64,000 nucleotides of DNA from Roseivirga misakiensis (GCF_001747105.1 NZ_MDGQ01000005.1:1984001-2048000); one strand, 5' to 3'; numbered from the stretch's first letter, positions 41,137 to 50,802 are shown. The notes: generated from the sequence alone by a model not told the origin. Numbers and translations are program-made.

Positions 41137-42483
41137 ATGCAAACTAACAAACTTCGGTTTTGGTCGATTACAGTCGCTTTAGCCGGTTTTCTCTTTGGAT
41201 TCGACACGGTCGTTATATCTGGAGCTAACCAACCCATCAAAGAACTCTGGAATACCTCCCCTTTTTTTCATGGCACTTTTATCATGTCTATGGCCCTATG
41301 GGGAACCGTTTTTGGCGCTTTACTAGGTGGTATTCCTTGCGATAAATTTGGACGAAAGAAAACGCTATTTTGGATCGGTATACTCTATTTAGTCTCTGCA
41401 CTTGGATCTGGATTGGCTACAGACCCATATACTTTCTCTTTTTTTCGTTTCATAGGAGGCCTCGGAGTTGGAGCATCTTCGGTAGCAGCACCGACTTATA
41501 TTTCAGAGATTTCAGGCCCGAAAAACAGGGGCCAACTCGTTGCGCTCTATCAATTTATGATCGTATTCGGGATACTGATTGCCTTTATTTCTAACTATTT
41601 ACTTGATGGAGTTGGCGGCGCCAACGACTGGCGCTATATGCTCGGAATTGAAGCCCTACCAGCCATTGTTTATTCAATTATGGTGTTAGGCGTTTCAGAA
41701 AGCCCTCGGTGGCTTGTTTTAAAGAAAAAAGCACCTGTAGAGGCTTTAGCCGTATTAAAATTGATCAATTCAGAAAACGCTTCGACGGAATTGGATCGTA
41801 TTACCCAAGATATATCTCCAAAGACTACTAGAGATCGATTATTTTCTAAAAAGTACAGCAGACCTATAATGCTTGCTTTTCTTCTCGCCTTTTTCAACCA
41901 ACTATCAGGCATCAACTTCATTCTCTATTATGCACCAGAGCTACTTGACACAGCTGGAATTACCGACGCCCTCCTCAGTTCTATTTCCATAGGAGGAATT
42001 AACTTGATTTTTACCATGCTCGGAATGTTTCTCATAGATCGGCTTGGTAGAAAACAGCTTATGTATATTGGTTCTGTAGGTTATATCGTGGGCTTAGCAG
42101 GAACTGCCTATTGCTTTTATAATGCCGCTGATCCACTCCTTTTACTGAGTTTTATCCTACTATTTATTGCTTCACATGCCATAGGCCAAGGAGCAGTTAT
42201 TTGGGTATTTATTTCTGAGATTTTCCCCAATCAAGTACGAGCATTTGGGCAGTCATTTGGTTGTGGAGTCCATTGGGTATTTGCCGCTTTAATTACCCTC
42301 CTAACCCCAGTCTTTATTGATAAAGAGGACGGCATATTCGGTGAGAATCCTTGGCCGGTTTTTGCCTTTTTCGCCTTTATGATGTGCCTACAATTACTAT
42401 TCACATGGAAAGTAATGCCTGAAACTAAAGGCAAGTCATTGGAAGTCCTTGAAAAAGAACTCACTCGGCAAATAGACCGATAA
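41137..42483 (+). CDS. Sugar porter family MFS transporter
   Basis: A 448-aa inner-membrane symporter of the sugar porter family with twelve predicted helices. The signatures are all present: GFDTVVISGANQ in helix 1, the loop PCDKFGRKKTL after helix 2, ESPRWLV at the start of the central loop, FLLAFFNQLSGINFILYYAP in helix 7, DRLGRKQL, and PETKGKSLEVLE at the C-terminus. It imports a hexose, pentose or related sugar with protons. The neighbouring sugar-isomerase-like protein may handle the same type of compound (inference). Confidence 0.94.
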   Translation: MQTNKLRFWSITVALAGFLFGFDTVVISGANQPIKELWNTSPFFHGTFIMSMALWGTVFGALLGGIPCDKFGRKKTLFWIGILYLVSALGSGLATDPYTFSFFRFIGGLGVGASSVAAPTYISEISGPKNRGQLVALYQFMIVFGILIAFISNYLLDGVGGANDWRYMLGIEALPAIVYSIMVLGVSESPRWLVLKKKAPVEALAVLKLINSENASTELDRITQDISPKTTRDRLFSKKYSRPIMLAFLLAFFNQLSGINFILYYAPELLDTAGITDALLSSISIGGINLIFTMLGMFLIDRLGRKQLMYIGSVGYIVGLAGTAYCFYNAADPLLLLSFILLFIASHAIGQGAVIWVFISEIFPNQVRAFGQSFGCGVHWVFAALITLLTPVFIDKEDGIFGENPWPVFAFFAFMMCLQLLFTWKVMPETKGKSLEVLEKELTRQIDR

Positions 42484-42579
42484 AAAAGCAGTGGTTTTTC
42501 AAATACCGTACATAGAATTGCTTGTTGTATCGGTATTGAAGATTGAGTACATTCCAGAAAATACCTTAAAACAACTATC

Positions 42580-44541
42580 ATGAAATCAATCCGCAGTTAT
42601 CTGCTGGCAATGCTAATGGCATTACCAGTTACAATTTTCGCTCAGGAAATTGTAATAGACCCAGCCAACATTGTACTAGATGTTGGTGCTGAGACAAAAA
42701 TCAACGCTTATGTGATGAAAGATGGCAAAAAACTAGATACTCCTGTAAGGATGTTTTCTAGAGCCAGAAAAAGTCTAAGCGTTAATAGTACCAACACTGT
42801 TAAAGCCATATTGCCTGGCACTTTCGACGTCATTGCCATTGCTCCCGGTGCTGAAAGAAAGACTTTTAAAGTGACCGTAAACTTCCCTCCGATTGCCGAA
42901 ATCAAATTGGACGATATTCCGAATAAAATCTATGCGGGTACACCAATTAACCTGACCTACACCGTAATGGATGAGGCAGGACTAGTGAGAGACAATCCAG
43001 ATATAGCTTTTTCTTCGCAAAACGAGGCGATCGCTACCGTCAATTCCTTCGGCATGGTGACTACTTATAAGCCTGGTAAAACTTCAATTGAAGTAAAATC
43101 AGAAAATGTAGTCAACACGATTAGAATCAACGTGGTAAAAAATCCAATCGAAAGAATTGAACTTTCGGCTGATGGTGATCAAGCGAGAACTGGTGACGTA
43201 TTCCACTTTAAAGCCAAAGCGCTCGATGCAAAAGGAAAAGAAATAGCTGATGCTCCTTTGTATTACTCATTCAATGGTATTTCTGACAATGTGAGTAGAA
43301 ACGCCTCTGGTTTGATCAAACAAGATGGCCGATTCGTTGCTGATCAGCCTGGTATGTACACCGTTACCGTTTCGTGCGGCGTAGCATCTGCTTCAAAAAG
43401 CGTGAAAATCTCTGCAAGAGACGTTGCAAGGAAAATCGAAGTAGTAGGCCATGGGTCTGTAAACAACAAACACACTTCTGACCTATGGGTTTGGGAAGGT
43501 GTTGATGGAAGAGATTATGCCGTTACAGGTACTTGGGGTGCCGATGGTATGGCATACTTCTGGGATGTGACTGATCCTGCAAACATTACTAAAATAGACT
43601 CGGTACAAGTAGATGCCCGTACGGTGAACGATGTTAAAATCTCTGAAGACGGTACGATCTGTGTGATCAGCCGTGAAGGAGCTTCTGACCGAAAAAATGG
43701 TCTTGTGATCATCGACGTGAAGAACCCTAGAGAGGCGGAGATCATTTCTAGATTTGATGAAAACATGACTGGTGGTGTTCACAACGTATTCATAGCCGAT
43801 AACCACATTTACGCGCTAAGCGGTGGACAGAAATACTACATCATCAATATTGACGATCCAAAAAACCCTTATGCAGTATCTAAATTCGAACTAGATACAC
43901 CAGGTCACTCGATTCACGATGTATGGGTAGAAGATGGAATTGCCTATTCTTCTAACTGGTCTGACGGAATACAGCTTGTAGACGTTGGAAATGGAATTGC
44001 TGGCGGTTCGGTGAAGAACCCTACACAATTTGCGAGCTACGCTTACCCAAATAATGCGAATCACGCATCCTTCCCTTATCGCAGTAAGTCAACTGGTAAA
44101 TTCTACGTGATCGGTGGTGATGAAATATTCCCTTACGGACTAAATACACAACCAGGTGGAGTAAACAGAGCAGCAGGTTATTTACACGTAGTAGATTTCA
44201 CAGATTTAGACAATCCTGAAGAAATCGCACGTTTTGAAGTACCAAATGCGGGTTCTCACAACTACTGGATCGAAGATGATATTCTTTATGTAGCATTCTA
44301 CAACGAAGGCGTTCGTGTAGTAGACCTTAGCGGAGAATTAATGGGTGACTTAAGAGCACAAGGAAGAGAGATTGCTTGGATTGTACCAAACGATCCGAAC
44401 GGCTATTCTGCTAACTCACCATTTACATGGGGTGCTCAGCTTTACAAAGGCCATATCTTCTACGCTGACTTTAACAGTGGCTTGTGGTCTGCTAAGTTGG
44501 AACCAGAAAAGCCAAAAGAGACTCAGATTCAAAGCAAGTAA
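42580..44541 (+). CDS. Exported Ig-like (Big2) and LVIVD-repeat beta-propeller protein, copy 1
   Basis: A 653-aa secreted protein. After a signal peptide (MKSIRSYLLAMLMALPVTIFAQ) come three bacterial Ig-like domains (about 22-105, 106-195 and 196-285). A propeller of LVIVD repeats fills about 290-640. Repeat-like phrases are WDVTDPANITKIDSVQVD, LVIIDVKNPREAEIISRFD, YIINIDDPKNPYAVSKFELD, IQLVDVGNG and VVDFTDLDNPEEIARFEV. It is followed by a paralogue of the same architecture 27 bp later. LVIVD proteins are often surface-located with unknown function. The tandem copies differ throughout, so this is an old duplication. Confidence 0.85.
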   Translation: MKSIRSYLLAMLMALPVTIFAQEIVIDPANIVLDVGAETKINAYVMKDGKKLDTPVRMFSRARKSLSVNSTNTVKAILPGTFDVIAIAPGAERKTFKVTVNFPPIAEIKLDDIPNKIYAGTPINLTYTVMDEAGLVRDNPDIAFSSQNEAIATVNSFGMVTTYKPGKTSIEVKSENVVNTIRINVVKNPIERIELSADGDQARTGDVFHFKAKALDAKGKEIADAPLYYSFNGISDNVSRNASGLIKQDGRFVADQPGMYTVTVSCGVASASKSVKISARDVARKIEVVGHGSVNNKHTSDLWVWEGVDGRDYAVTGTWGADGMAYFWDVTDPANITKIDSVQVDARTVNDVKISEDGTICVISREGASDRKNGLVIIDVKNPREAEIISRFDENMTGGVHNVFIADNHIYALSGGQKYYIINIDDPKNPYAVSKFELDTPGHSIHDVWVEDGIAYSSNWSDGIQLVDVGNGIAGGSVKNPTQFASYAYPNNANHASFPYRSKSTGKFYVIGGDEIFPYGLNTQPGGVNRAAGYLHVVDFTDLDNPEEIARFEVPNAGSHNYWIEDDILYVAFYNEGVRVVDLSGELMGDLRAQGREIAWIVPNDPNGYSANSPFTWGAQLYKGHIFYADFNSGLWSAKLEPEKPKETQIQSK

Positions 44542-44568
44542 TTACAACAGACGCTTTAAAGCTGTAAA

Positions 44569-46554
44569 ATGAAAAACATCGAAAAGAAAATGGCAAAAGT
44601 CAGCTACTTAATTGTCGCTTGCGCAGCTATCATCATGTTGAGCCCTTCCTTAGCGAAAGCACAGAAGAAAATCGTGGTTTCTAATTCCGATTTAACGCTG
44701 TCTGTTGGAGAAGAGCTTAAACTTGATGTCTATGTGACAGATGACGGCAAAAAAACCGATGACCGAATCCGCATCTTTTCGAGAGATAAAAAGAAGGTAT
44801 TTGTCGACTCTTCAGGCGTCGCACGTGCCTTCTTACCTGGCAAAGTAAACCTGCTAGCTTTTGCTGCAGGTGTACGCCACTCATTTGATATTACGGTAGA
44901 ATATCCGAAAATATCTGAGATTAAACTTTCGGACATTCCCGAGCAAATTTATCGCGGCACACCAGTTCAATTCAACTATGCCGTCATTGATGATGCAGGA
45001 CTAACAAGAACAGATGTTCAGGTAGATTTAAGCTCGAGTGATGAAAAAATAGCCACCGTAGATGCCTTTGGCTATATACATAGTAGGCAAACGGGTAAAG
45101 TTAATATTACGGCCAAAGTTGATAATATTGAAAATACAGTTAGTCTCAATATCGTTGAAAACCCAGTCCAATACATTGAACTGGAAGTAGATAACGGCGC
45201 TGGAAGAACTGGAGACGTTTTTCACTTCAGTGCTAAAGCAATTGATAAAGATGGCCAAGCCATAAACGATTTTCCAATGCGCTATTCTTTTGATGGCATT
45301 GCGGATGATGTTTCCACGACGGCATCTGGTCTAATAAGACAAGACGGTAGTTTTGTGGCTGACAAAGCCGGTGTGTACACGGTGACAGTTTCTGCGGGTG
45401 TAGCCTCGGCTCAAAAAACCTTACGAATTACACCAAGAAATGTCCAACGAAAGATAAAAACAGTCGGACAAGGAACTGTAAGTGAAAAGTTTACCTCAGA
45501 CTTATGGGTTTGGGAAGGCCAAGATGGAAGAGACTATGCCGTAACTGGGACTTGGAGTGCTGATGGCACCGCTTACTTCTGGGACGTGACGGACCCTTCC
45601 AATATCATTCGAATTGATAGTGTTCAAGTAGATGCTCGGACGGTAAACGATGTAAAGGTTTCTGAAGATGGAAACGTTACAGTCATTAGTCGAGAGGGAG
45701 CTTCGAACCGAAAAAATGGTCTCGTAATCCTTGATACGTCTAATCCTCGGGACGTTAAGATTCATGCCACTTACAATCAGAATCTTACAGGAGGAGTTCA
45801 CAATGTTTTTATTGACAAAGGCTATGTCTATGCCCTCAGTGCAGGACAGAAGTATTATGTCATAGACATTAAGGACCCTAAAAACCCAAAAGCGGTTAGT
45901 AAATTTGAATTAGATACCCCTGGACACTCTATTCATGATGTTTGGGTAAAAGATGGTATTGCATACTCATCTAACTGGTCAGATGGTATTCAACTAGTAG
46001 ATGTGGGTAATGGCATTGCGGGTGGCTCTCCGAAAAACCCAGTCCAATTCGCGAGTTACACCTACCCTAGCGGAGACAACCATGCAGCATTTCCTTTTAA
46101 GAGTAAATCGACCGGTAAGTTTTATGTAATTGGAGGTGACGAGGTATTCCCTTATGGTGAAAATGGCTCTTATCTGGCAGGTGGTTACCTCCACATGATA
46201 GATTTTACAGATTTAGATAATCCTCAAGAAGTTGCTCGTTTTGAAGTGCCCTTTGCAGGTTCCCACAATTTCTGGGTAGATGAGGAATCTGAAACACTTT
46301 ATGCCACCTTCTACAATGGCGGCGTAAGAGTAATAGACATTAGTGGAGAATTAATGGGCGATCTCTTAGCACAAGGCCGTCAAATTACTTTTTTCATGCC
46401 TGGCGATCCAGATGGATTTATTCCAAATATGCCGCAAACATGGGGAGCGCAACTGCATAAAGGACACCTCTTTTATTCGGATATGCACAGCGGGTTGTGG
46501 GTATCGAAAGTTGAGCCGCCAAAAGATGAAAACATTAAATTAGAAAGTAAATAA
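44569..46554 (+). CDS. Exported Ig-like (Big2) and LVIVD-repeat beta-propeller protein, copy 2
   Basis: A 661-aa paralogue of the protein encoded just upstream, with the same order: signal peptide (start 44569, or the ATG at 44590), three Ig-like domains, then an LVIVD propeller. Long segments match residue for residue, for example TSDLWVWEG and SKFELDTPGHSIHDVWV. The C-terminal tail and the second Ig domain differ more. The pair and the following YncE-like gene form a three-gene same-strand run (gaps of 27 and 71 bp), suggesting shared transcription and a joint surface role. Confidence 0.85.
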   Translation: MKNIEKKMAKVSYLIVACAAIIMLSPSLAKAQKKIVVSNSDLTLSVGEELKLDVYVTDDGKKTDDRIRIFSRDKKKVFVDSSGVARAFLPGKVNLLAFAAGVRHSFDITVEYPKISEIKLSDIPEQIYRGTPVQFNYAVIDDAGLTRTDVQVDLSSSDEKIATVDAFGYIHSRQTGKVNITAKVDNIENTVSLNIVENPVQYIELEVDNGAGRTGDVFHFSAKAIDKDGQAINDFPMRYSFDGIADDVSTTASGLIRQDGSFVADKAGVYTVTVSAGVASAQKTLRITPRNVQRKIKTVGQGTVSEKFTSDLWVWEGQDGRDYAVTGTWSADGTAYFWDVTDPSNIIRIDSVQVDARTVNDVKVSEDGNVTVISREGASNRKNGLVILDTSNPRDVKIHATYNQNLTGGVHNVFIDKGYVYALSAGQKYYVIDIKDPKNPKAVSKFELDTPGHSIHDVWVKDGIAYSSNWSDGIQLVDVGNGIAGGSPKNPVQFASYTYPSGDNHAAFPFKSKSTGKFYVIGGDEVFPYGENGSYLAGGYLHMIDFTDLDNPQEVARFEVPFAGSHNFWVDEESETLYATFYNGGVRVIDISGELMGDLLAQGRQITFFMPGDPDGFIPNMPQTWGAQLHKGHLFYSDMHSGLWVSKVEPPKDENIKLESK

Positions 46555-46625
46555 TAAATGGATGGGTAATGAAGAGGAATAGATCTATATCCAGTTCAGT
46601 AACTCATTACACAATAAATAAGCAT

Positions 46626-47828
46626 ATGAAAAAGATTGCTCTAACTGCCTTAATCGCCCTCATGGCCACCGCTATGCATGCGCAAGACTATTATGTCTAT
46701 GTAACTGCGGAGTCAGAAGACGAAGTATCAATCGTGAAATTCGATGGTAAAAAGGCTGAAACCATTAAGAATATCCCAGTAGGTGTTTGGCCCCAAGAAA
46801 TTGAAGGTCCTCATGGTATCACTGTAGATCCAAAAGGTGAATATTGGTACTTGAGCTTAGCCCATGGCAACCCTTATGGCAAACTATACAAGTACAAAAC
46901 TGGTACTGACGAATTGGTGGGTTCGGTGGAACTTGGCCTCTTCCCTGCTTCTATGCAAATTTCACCCGTTACAGGGTTATTGTATTGCGTGAACTTTAAC
47001 CTTCACGGCGATATGGTACCGAGTACAGTTTCTGTAGTGGATGTGGAAAGCATGACGGAACTAGATCAGATTACAACAGGTGCAATGCCACATGGTAGTC
47101 GAATTTCCGCTGATGGCATGAAGCATTACTCTGTAGCCATGATGTCCGGTGAACTATTCGAAATTGATGCATTCAATCTGAACGTAGCTAGAAAGCTAGA
47201 CCTAGATGAAGCCTCAAAAAGCTTGGTTGATCATTCTAAAATGGACCATAGCAAGATGGATCACAGTAAGATGGATCATTCTAAAATGGACATGAAAAAG
47301 GATGAGAAAATGGACAATATGGACCATTCAAAAATGGATCATAGTAAAATGGACCACAGCAAAATGGATATGGGCGATATGAAGCACTCTGCTTTTAAGC
47401 CTACCTGGGTAAGTCCTCATCCGCAAAAGAACTTAGTTTATGTGGCTGGAAATGGTAGTGCAGAAATTCTGGAAATTGATACAGATACTTGGAAAGCCAC
47501 CCGTAAGTTTATCACCGACAAAGGGCCTTACAATATAGATTTAACGCCTGACGGTAAAATGATGGTCGTTTCATACAAAACTGCTGCCAAGACTGGAATT
47601 TGGGATTTAGAAACTGGTAAAGAAGTCGCTAGGCTTGACAATAGCCAGAAAGTCACCCATGGCGTAGCTATTTCTTCTGATAGCCGATATGCATTTGTAT
47701 CTGTGGAAGGTAAAAATGCCGACCCAGGTATGGTAGATATCATTGACCTTAAGACACTTAAAGTGGTAGACACTGCCTATCTAGGAAAGCAAGCCGGAGG
47801 TATCGCTTTTTGGAAGGTTGAGGATTAA
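46626..47828 (+). CDS. Exported YncE-like beta-propeller protein with seven DHSKM metal-binding-type repeats
   Basis: A 400-aa secreted protein; the start at 46626 gives MKKIALTALIALMATAMHAQ, whereas an in-frame ATG 19 codons upstream gives a poor signal. The propeller is of the YncE/SMP-30-like type (GPHGITVDPKGEYWYLSLAHGN, MPHGSRISADGMKHYSVAM, YNIDLTPDGKMMVVSYK). A loop at residues 202-255 holds seven copies of DHSKM in two blocks (four and three) around KKDEKMDNM, then MGDMKHS. His-Ser-x-Met repeats of this kind bind copper or silver in CopB/SilB-type proteins, so metal binding is inferred. The codons vary between copies, so the peptide, not the DNA, is conserved. Confidence 0.85.
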   Translation: MKKIALTALIALMATAMHAQDYYVYVTAESEDEVSIVKFDGKKAETIKNIPVGVWPQEIEGPHGITVDPKGEYWYLSLAHGNPYGKLYKYKTGTDELVGSVELGLFPASMQISPVTGLLYCVNFNLHGDMVPSTVSVVDVESMTELDQITTGAMPHGSRISADGMKHYSVAMMSGELFEIDAFNLNVARKLDLDEASKSLVDHSKMDHSKMDHSKMDHSKMDMKKDEKMDNMDHSKMDHSKMDHSKMDMGDMKHSAFKPTWVSPHPQKNLVYVAGNGSAEILEIDTDTWKATRKFITDKGPYNIDLTPDGKMMVVSYKTAAKTGIWDLETGKEVARLDNSQKVTHGVAISSDSRYAFVSVEGKNADPGMVDIIDLKTLKVVDTAYLGKQAGGIAFWKVED

Positions 47829-47881
47829 GAAAAGTTTCTAAAAATTTCTCAGAAAAGGTTTTCAAATAAAGAGCCAAATAC

Positions 47882-47889
47882 TACTTTTG
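47882..47889 (+). promoter_or_regulatory. -7 box of the tRNA-Gln promoter
   Basis: TACTTTTG matches the consensus TAnnTTTG exactly and lies 17 bp before the tRNA 5' end. Confidence 0.6.
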
Positions 47890-47906
47890 TACTCCCAATT
47901 ACAGGA

Positions 47907-47979
47907 TGGTCTATGGTGTAACTGGCAACACGTCTGGTTTTGGTCCAGAAGAGTCTAGGTTCGAGCCCTAGTAGACCAA
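47907..47979 (+). tRNA. tRNA-Gln (anticodon UUG)
   Basis: A complete 73-nt cloverleaf: acceptor TGGTCTA/TAGACCA, D stem GTGT/ACAC, anticodon stem TCTGG/CCAGA with a seven-base loop and anticodon TTG, five-base variable loop, T stem CTAGG/CCTAG with loop TTCGAGC, and discriminator A. The CCA end is not encoded. It reads CAA and, by wobble, CAG codons. Confidence 0.97.
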
Positions 47980-47987
47980 CTAAAATT

Positions 47988-48017
47988 AAAGCTTCACAGA
48001 AATGTGAGGCTTTTTTT
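47988..48017 (+). terminator. Intrinsic terminator of tRNA-Gln
   Basis: A stem AAAGCTTCACA with TGTGAGGCTTT closes a GAAA loop and runs into a T7 tract, directly after the tRNA. Confidence 0.85.
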
Positions 48018-48027
48018 ATATCCAATT

Positions 48028-48060
48028 CGTCATCCTGAGCGCCAGCGAAGGAGCTCTATC
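48028..48060. repeat. Solitary half-copy of the palindrome family
   Basis: CGTCATCCTGAGC followed by GCGAAGGAGCTCT resembles the left half of the palindromes near the GIY-YIG gene (CGTCATTCTGAG then CGAAGAATCT). The right half and inverted partner are absent. It lies just after the tRNA-Gln terminator. Confidence 0.5.
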
Positions 48061-48162
48061 TTTTGAACGCCAGCCGACTAGTGATAGGCCTGCAATATTT
48101 AATTATCTACTACCTAAATGGAAGAAATTGAAGTAGATTGTGTATCGATTAAAACCATTTAC

Positions 48163-49785
48163 ATGAAAAAGATTCTGACCGCCTTCCTCCTTCTCTCTAG
48201 CTTTTCGGCATTCGCCCAAGAATTTACCAGACAAGATTCTTTAAGAGGAAGTATCACCCCAGAACGTGCGTGGTGGGACCTCACACATTACCATCTAAAA
48301 ATCGAAGTAATCCCGGAAGAAAAACGCATTACAGGCAGTAATACCATCACATACAAGGTTTTAGAACCTAAAAAGACGCTTCAAGTAGATTTACAGCCGC
48401 CGCTTAAAATCACAAAGGTGACTCAAAATGGCACAGCGCTAGATTTCACTTCTGAAGGAAATGCGCACTTTGTTTATCTAAAACAAGCACAAAAAGTGGG
48501 TGAAACAGGTGCCATTACGGTGCATTATGAAGGAAAACCAAAGGAAGCCGTCCGTGCCCCTTGGGATGGTGGTTTTAGCTGGAAAAAGGATAGCAATGGA
48601 ATAGATTTTATTGCTACCTCTTGCCAAGGTCTCGGTGCAAGTGTATGGTGGCCAAACAAAGACCACATGTATGACGAAGTAGAAGGAATGCGGATTAGTG
48701 TTGAAGTACCAGAACATTTAGCTGACGTTTCTAATGGTCGCTTGATCGGTACGGATCATAACAAAAAGAAGAAAACGAAGACTTATCACTGGGAAGTCAC
48801 TAACCCGATCAACAATTACGGCGTCAACCTAAATATTGGTGATTATGTACATTGGAAAGAAGTCTATAAAGGAGAAAAAGGCGATCTAGATATCACCTAC
48901 TGGGCATTAAAACCTGATGAGGAAAAGGCGCGAGAGACGTACAAAGAAGTACCGCGCATGTTAGAAGCATTTGAGCACTGGTTTGGGCCCTATCCTTTTT
49001 ACGAGGATGGCTATCAACTGGTGCAAGCCCCATATTTAGGGATGGAACACCAAAGTTCGGTTACCTATGGCAACGGCTTTCAAAACGGCTATTTAGGAAG
49101 AGATTTAAGCGCCACAGGATGGGGTTTGAAATTCGACTTTATAATAGTGCACGAATCAGGTCATGAGTGGTTTGCAAACAATGTGACGCATAAAGATCAT
49201 GCTGATATGTGGATTCACGAAAGCTTCACCAATTATTCGGAAAGCCTATTCCTTGATTACCATTTCGGAAAAGCGGCGGGTCAAGAATATGTGCGCGGTA
49301 CCAGAACTTCCATAGGCAATCAAAAACCAATGATCGGCCCTTATGGAGTGAACTATAGTGGTTATCCAGGCGATGTTTACTATAAAGGTGGCAACATGCT
49401 CAATACCCTGAGAACGATTGTGAACGACGACGACAAATGGCGTGGCGTACTACGATCGATTGGGGAAGAGTTTTACCATAAAACCGTAACATCCGACCAG
49501 CTTGAAAAGTACATGGCGCAGTACTTGAACCTTAAACTCGATGGCTTTTTCGACCAATACTTAAGAGATAGAAGACTTCCTACGCTGGAATACTTTTTTA
49601 AGGATGGTACGCTCAATTTTCGCTGGATGAATACCATCAGATCTTTTGATATGCCGGTCGATGTGAAAATGAATGGTGAAACGGTAAGAATTAACCCGAA
49701 AGCCAACTGGACTAGGGTTGCGACTACTGCGACAGCCCTATCCATAGACCAGAACTATTACATAGGTGTATTGAAAAGCAGATAG
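48163..49785 (+). CDS. M1 family metallopeptidase
   Basis: An exported zinc aminopeptidase of 540 aa. The start at 48163 gives a signal peptide (MKKILTAFLLLSSFSAFAQ); a start 15 codons earlier lacks one. The zinc site is H330-E-S-G-H334 with Glu353 nineteen residues later (HEXXH-18-E). The substrate-recognition motif GAMEN is replaced by GMEHQSS, the variant seen in many Bacteroidota M1 peptidases. N-terminal beta domain about 25-215, catalytic domain about 220-470, and a small C-terminal beta segment. It is shorter than eukaryotic M1 enzymes because the long helical C-terminal domain is missing. It releases N-terminal residues from peptides in the periplasm. Confidence 0.92.
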   Translation: MKKILTAFLLLSSFSAFAQEFTRQDSLRGSITPERAWWDLTHYHLKIEVIPEEKRITGSNTITYKVLEPKKTLQVDLQPPLKITKVTQNGTALDFTSEGNAHFVYLKQAQKVGETGAITVHYEGKPKEAVRAPWDGGFSWKKDSNGIDFIATSCQGLGASVWWPNKDHMYDEVEGMRISVEVPEHLADVSNGRLIGTDHNKKKKTKTYHWEVTNPINNYGVNLNIGDYVHWKEVYKGEKGDLDITYWALKPDEEKARETYKEVPRMLEAFEHWFGPYPFYEDGYQLVQAPYLGMEHQSSVTYGNGFQNGYLGRDLSATGWGLKFDFIIVHESGHEWFANNVTHKDHADMWIHESFTNYSESLFLDYHFGKAAGQEYVRGTRTSIGNQKPMIGPYGVNYSGYPGDVYYKGGNMLNTLRTIVNDDDKWRGVLRSIGEEFYHKTVTSDQLEKYMAQYLNLKLDGFFDQYLRDRRLPTLEYFFKDGTLNFRWMNTIRSFDMPVDVKMNGETVRINPKANWTRVATTATALSIDQNYYIGVLKSR

Positions 49786-49791
49786 CAGATA

Positions 49792-50802
49792 ATGACTGTG
49801 GAAAAATGGCTAGTCAGCTTGATCATGCCGATCAAGAACCTCGGGCGATATGTTAAAGAGACTATCGAGTCTGCCTCATCACAAACTTACCAGAACTGGG
49901 AACTGATTATCATCAACGATCAATCAACTGATGACACTGCACAAATAGTTCGAGAACTCGCACAACAAGAAAAACGGGTAAAACTGGTCGAAAACGATGG
50001 TAATGGCATTATTCCAGCTTTGCAAAAAGGGTTAGGGTTAGCGCAGGGTTCATTCATATCCCGCATTGATGGCGATGATATTATGCCCAAAGATCGGCTT
50101 GAACTCATGGTCAATCTAATATTGGGTTCGGAAACTAAAACGGTTGTCACAGGTAAAGTAAAGTACTTCAGTGACTCCCCTATTTCTGATGGTTACATTC
50201 AATATGAGGATTGGTTAAACGAAAGAGTAATTCAGGCCGACCATTGGTCGTGGATTTACAGGGAATGTGTAATCGCTTCGCCCAACTGGATGGTCCGAAA
50301 GGCCGATTTAGAGGCAATTGGAGGATTTACAAATCTGAATTATCCAGAAGACTTTGATTTAGTCTTAAGATGGTATCAACAGGGATTTACGGTTAAATCC
50401 ATTCCAAAAACAACATTACATTGGAGAGAACACCCAGCAAGAACATCTAGAAACTCCGCACGCTATCAACAGGAATCCTTTTTTAGGCTGAAAATTGAAC
50501 ATTTCGTAAAGTATCAAAAAGGTGACAAGAAAATAATTGTTTGGGGAACCGTTAAGAAAGGAAAACTGACCAAGCGAATTTTAGACGAATCACGTACACC
50601 TTTCATCTGGATGGATTTGAATATACCTGAGAAAAACCACCAAGTGTTGAATCAACAAGTCTTTCATTATACCGCTATCGAAAATCAGTCGAATTTCACG
50701 CTACTAATAACAGTCTTCCCTGCCGCACACCAAAGAATAGCATTAGAGCGTTATCTCGGGAGTTTGAACTTGCTACACGGTTCGGACTACCACTTTCTGT
50801 AA
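49792..50802 (+). CDS. Glycosyltransferase family 2 protein
   Basis: A 336-aa GT-A fold glycosyltransferase. The N-terminal nucleotide-sugar site is VSLIMPIKNLGRYVKETIESA. The metal-binding acidic motif is ISRIDGDDIMPKDRLE (DGDD in place of the usual DxD). The acceptor region contains NWMVRKADLEAIGG and YPEDFDLVLRW. No membrane helix, so it acts at the inner face of the membrane. It lies 6 bp after the M1 peptidase gene, which has no evident link. The acceptor is unknown, and no polysaccharide cluster surrounds it. Confidence 0.88.
   Translation: MTVEKWLVSLIMPIKNLGRYVKETIESASSQTYQNWELIIINDQSTDDTAQIVRELAQQEKRVKLVENDGNGIIPALQKGLGLAQGSFISRIDGDDIMPKDRLELMVNLILGSETKTVVTGKVKYFSDSPISDGYIQYEDWLNERVIQADHWSWIYRECVIASPNWMVRKADLEAIGGFTNLNYPEDFDLVLRWYQQGFTVKSIPKTTLHWREHPARTSRNSARYQQESFFRLKIEHFVKYQKGDKKIIVWGTVKKGKLTKRILDESRTPFIWMDLNIPEKNHQVLNQQVFHYTAIENQSNFTLLITVFPAAHQRIALERYLGSLNLLHGSDYHFL

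Noticed and set aside
42580-46554. Tandem LVIVD genes as an assembly duplication
   Set aside because: The two copies differ in codons and residues throughout, and in length, so they are real old paralogues.
47229-47391. Short tandem DNA repeats that could look like a CRISPR array
   Set aside because: They encode DHSKM in frame, vary synonymously, have no spacers, and lie inside an intact gene.
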